A DNA stretch of 7,172 nucleotides from the NCBI GenBank assembly GCA_031264715.1, contig JAISDP010000337.1, positions 1-7,172 on the forward strand, given 5' to 3'. The notes beneath the pieces are model-generated. The model saw only the letters and a list, made by a program, of their open reading frames with translations, did no database searches and was not told the DNA's origin. Source of the stretch: Bacteroidales bacterium (GTDB taxonomy: Bacteria; Bacteroidota; Bacteroidia; Bacteroidales; UBA4181). Shown one piece after another: positions 4,890 through 7,172 of this stretch; position 1 is the first letter of the stretch; each line of letters opens with the position of its first letter. A program made the translations under genes and the position numbers.

Positions 4890-7172
4890 TTAAAACGTGA
4901 AGTTATACGTTACCGACGGCACAAATGAGAACAGGTACACCATCTCGGCATAGGTTTTGTTCGGGTTATCCTTTTCCTGGCGGAACATGATCGTCCAGGG
5001 ATTATGGCGTCCGTAAGCATTATACAGTGAGAAATTCAGTTCGCTCTTGAAACGCCTCCTTACATTACCCTTGAATGACCAGGTGGCCGACAGGTCGAGG
5101 CGGTGATAGGCCGGATAGCGGTATTCGTTGCGGCTGGAATAGATGGGCACGTACTTTCCTTCGATCTCGTAACGGCCCGTGGGATACGTCACCGGGGTTC
5201 CGCTTGCGAACACCCAGTTGGCCGACACCACCCACTGCCGCGACAACTCGTAATTGAGGACAATCGAAATATTGTTGGGCTTGTCGTAGGGGGAGCGATA
5301 CTCCTTGCCGTCGTTGATCTCGCTGATGGTGCGGCGCGCCCTCGAAAGGGTGTAGCTCACCCAGCCGTTGAGTCTACCTTCGTTCTTGCGGATCATCAGT
5401 TCCAGGCCATAAGCCTTGCCGGTACCGAAACGCAGTTCCCGTTCGAGGTCCTCGTTCCCGATCAGGTTGGCATGATCCTTGAAATCGATCACATCTTTCA
5501 TATCCTTGTAATACAACTCTATGGATGTTTCGAACATATTATCGCTGAAGTTCCTGAAATAGCCTGCCGCAAACTGGTTACACATCTGGGGTTTCACGCT
5601 GGGCGTGGATTGAAACCACACATCCAGCGGCGAACCTGCCGATGAGTTGGACGCCAGCTGGATGAACTGCGCAGTACGCGAATAGCTCGCCTTTACGGAA
5701 TTGGCTCCATTGATTTCGTAAACCAATCCAAGCCGGGGCTCCCACCGGCCATAACTGTGATAGATCGTTCCGCGGGCATACGTAGCCGAATCCTTCACAG
5801 CGTAATTTTCCAACGTGTATACCTGCCTGCCATTGCTGATATTCTGGAACAGGGTGTAACGCAACCCATACTTTACGGTGAATTTTTCACCGATCCTGTT
5901 TTCATTGGCTACAAACCAGGCGTGTTCCAGGGCAAACTCTTTCGGTTCGGAGAACTGTGCGACGATCGACTTCTCCCCCACCCCGCCGCCTTCACCCGGC
6001 ATAAAACCGTGATGCGTCAGGTGGTAACCGAATTTGATCTGGTTGTTGGGATTGAGATGATATGAAAAATCGGCTTTGAATCCGAAGTCCTGCAATTTCG
6101 ACTTCCAATTCATCGAAACCTGTTCGCTCAACTCGGTTTCCAAATAATAATCGTAGAAACTGCCGATAACCGTGAAGTTGGAGAAAAGCCTCGACGAAAA
6201 CAGGTGATTCCATCGCAAAGTTACCGTCTGGTTGCCGAAATTCATCCCGGCAAATGAGTTGGCAAACTTGTCGCGCCCAAGGTAAGCGGCCAGAAAGAGG
6301 CGGTTATTGTCGTTGATGCGGTAATTCACCTTTACATTCATGTCGTAAAAGTAAAGAGACGACTTCTTCAGGTCGGGATCATTGGCAAAAGCAAGGAAAA
6401 CATCGGCATACGTGCGGCGCGCCGAAACCAGGTAGCTCAATTTATCCGAAAACAGCGGGCCTTCCAGCGTCAACCGGCTGGATATGGTACCGATACCGCC
6501 CGTTGCCGAAAAGCGCTGATTGTTACCATCCCTGGTACGCACATCGAGCAGCGACGACAGCCTCCCGCCGAAGCTGGCCGGTATGTCGCCCTTGTAGAGT
6601 TTTACATCCTTGATGGCATCGTTGTTGAAGACCGAAAAGAAACCCATCAGGTGGGATGCGTTATAAACGGTGGCTTCGTCGAGGATGATCAGGTTTTGAT
6701 CATGACTGCCGCCCCGCACGCTGAACCCCGACGATCCCTCGGCTGCAGACTGTACGCCCGGCAACAGTTGTATCGCCTTGATGACGTCAACTTCGCCCAT
6801 CAATGCCGGGATGCGTTTGAGCGTCTTCATCGAAATCCGTTCAACACTCATCTCTGCTTTCGTTACATTGACATTCCTCGCTTCGGCCGACACCACTACC
6901 TCGCCAAGCTCACTGGCAGCCGGTTCGAGCCTGATGTTCAGTTTGACGTCCTGTTTCAAATCAATCACCTGCGTATTGTGCTGAAACCCGACAAAAGAGA
7001 ACACCAGTCTGTACTTCCCCTCGGGCAGGCTGATGGAGTAGAATCCGTAGGCGTTAGCGGCCGTTCCTGTTTTCAGTTCTTCCACGTATACGGTCGCCCC
7101 TATCAGATCCTCGCCTGTAGCGCTGTCGGTAATATTGCCGCTAATGGCAAACCGTTTGTTCTGCGCCGGCAG
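4890..7172 (-). CDS. TonB-dependent outer-membrane receptor with carboxypeptidase-regulatory-like N-terminal domain (5' end outside window)
   Basis: The reading frame is open to the window edge; 760 residues are visible. The protein is an outer-membrane beta-barrel that imports a ligand using TonB energy. The first visible residues (LPAQNKR) look like the end of a signal peptide, so little of the mature protein is missing. Residues about 9-84 form the CarboxypepD_reg-like beta-sandwich (ISGNITDSATGEDLIGATVYV, then GFYSISLPEGKYRLVFSFVGFQ). The plug domain spans about 115-215, with LLPGVQS, FSVRGGSHDQNLIILDEATV and GDIPASFGGRLSSLLDVRTRDG. The rest is a 22-strand-type barrel ending in VTYNFTF, with the terminal Phe expected for BAM recognition. 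It is not a typical SusC/RagA: it is shorter, and no SusD-like gene follows. Receptors of this general type are often paired with a DUF4249 lipoprotein gene, which is not downstream here. The ligand cannot be predicted. GTG at 7085 is an internal codon, not the start. Confidence 0.93.
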   Translation of the reverse strand: MPAQNKRFAISGNITDSATGEDLIGATVYVEELKTGTAANAYGFYSISLPEGKYRLVFSFVGFQHNTQVIDLKQDVKLNIRLEPAASELGEVVVSAEARNVNVTKAEMSVERISMKTLKRIPALMGEVDVIKAIQLLPGVQSAAEGSSGFSVRGGSHDQNLIILDEATVYNASHLMGFFSVFNNDAIKDVKLYKGDIPASFGGRLSSLLDVRTRDGNNQRFSATGGIGTISSRLTLEGPLFSDKLSYLVSARRTYADVFLAFANDPDLKKSSLYFYDMNVKVNYRINDNNRLFLAAYLGRDKFANSFAGMNFGNQTVTLRWNHLFSSRLFSNFTVIGSFYDYYLETELSEQVSMNWKSKLQDFGFKADFSYHLNPNNQIKFGYHLTHHGFMPGEGGGVGEKSIVAQFSEPKEFALEHAWFVANENRIGEKFTVKYGLRYTLFQNISNGRQVYTLENYAVKDSATYARGTIYHSYGRWEPRLGLVYEINGANSVKASYSRTAQFIQLASNSSAGSPLDVWFQSTPSVKPQMCNQFAAGYFRNFSDNMFETSIELYYKDMKDVIDFKDHANLIGNEDLERELRFGTGKAYGLELMIRKNEGRLNGWVSYTLSRARRTISEINDGKEYRSPYDKPNNISIVLNYELSRQWVVSANWVFASGTPVTYPTGRYEIEGKYVPIYSSRNEYRYPAYHRLDLSATWSFKGNVRRRFKSELNFSLYNAYGRHNPWTIMFRQEKDNPNKTYAEMVYLFSFVPSVTYNFTF

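Overview
The window looks like a chromosomal segment of a Bacteroidota bacterium, most likely of the order Bacteroidales. Four things point there: a zinc-free type B ribosomal protein L31 read from a textbook Bacteroidetes promoter (TTTG, 20-bp spacer, TATCTTTG); a large TPR lipoprotein of the PorW/SprE type, which belongs to the type IX secretion system found only in this phylum; a TonB-dependent receptor with the N-terminal carboxypeptidase-regulatory-like domain typical of the phylum; and weak or absent Shine-Dalgarno sequences. Genus cannot be fixed from the sequence.

Layout. Positions 1-151 hold the L31 promoter and leader. L31 (rpmE2) runs 152-409 on the plus strand. The stretch 410-873 has no convincing gene: it contains a cluster of inverted repeats (415-546), one copy of a dispersed hairpin-like repeat (604-636), a candidate promoter (703-731) and a good intrinsic terminator (791-828). 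A HAD-superfamily hydrolase of beta-phosphoglucomutase type follows at 874-1563, plus strand. The stretch 1564-2077 is again non-coding: a second copy of the dispersed repeat (1604-1634), a seven-unit 42-bp tandem array with alternating unit types (1640-1933), and a weak terminator-like hairpin (2020-2036). The rest is on the minus strand: the PorW/SprE-like lipoprotein (4729 down to 2078) and, upstream of it, a TonB-dependent receptor (7172 down to 4890) whose 5' end lies outside the window.

How the genes relate. L31 and the HAD enzyme are co-directional but well separated, with a terminator between them, so they are probably independent transcripts. The receptor and the PorW-like gene are co-directional with a 160-bp gap and no clear terminator; they may be co-transcribed, but I see no functional link beyond both acting at the outer membrane. 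The HAD gene and the PorW-like gene converge on the tandem array.

The genes are ordinary for the phylum. The least explained part is the non-coding DNA around the HAD gene: the 42-bp array, its internal dyads, the 14-bp identical repeat on both sides of the gene, and the short promoter-to-terminator unit in front of it. The HAD enzyme also has Asn in place of the second catalytic Asp. I found no clear evidence of a defence system, CRISPR array, tRNA, rRNA or insertion sequence.
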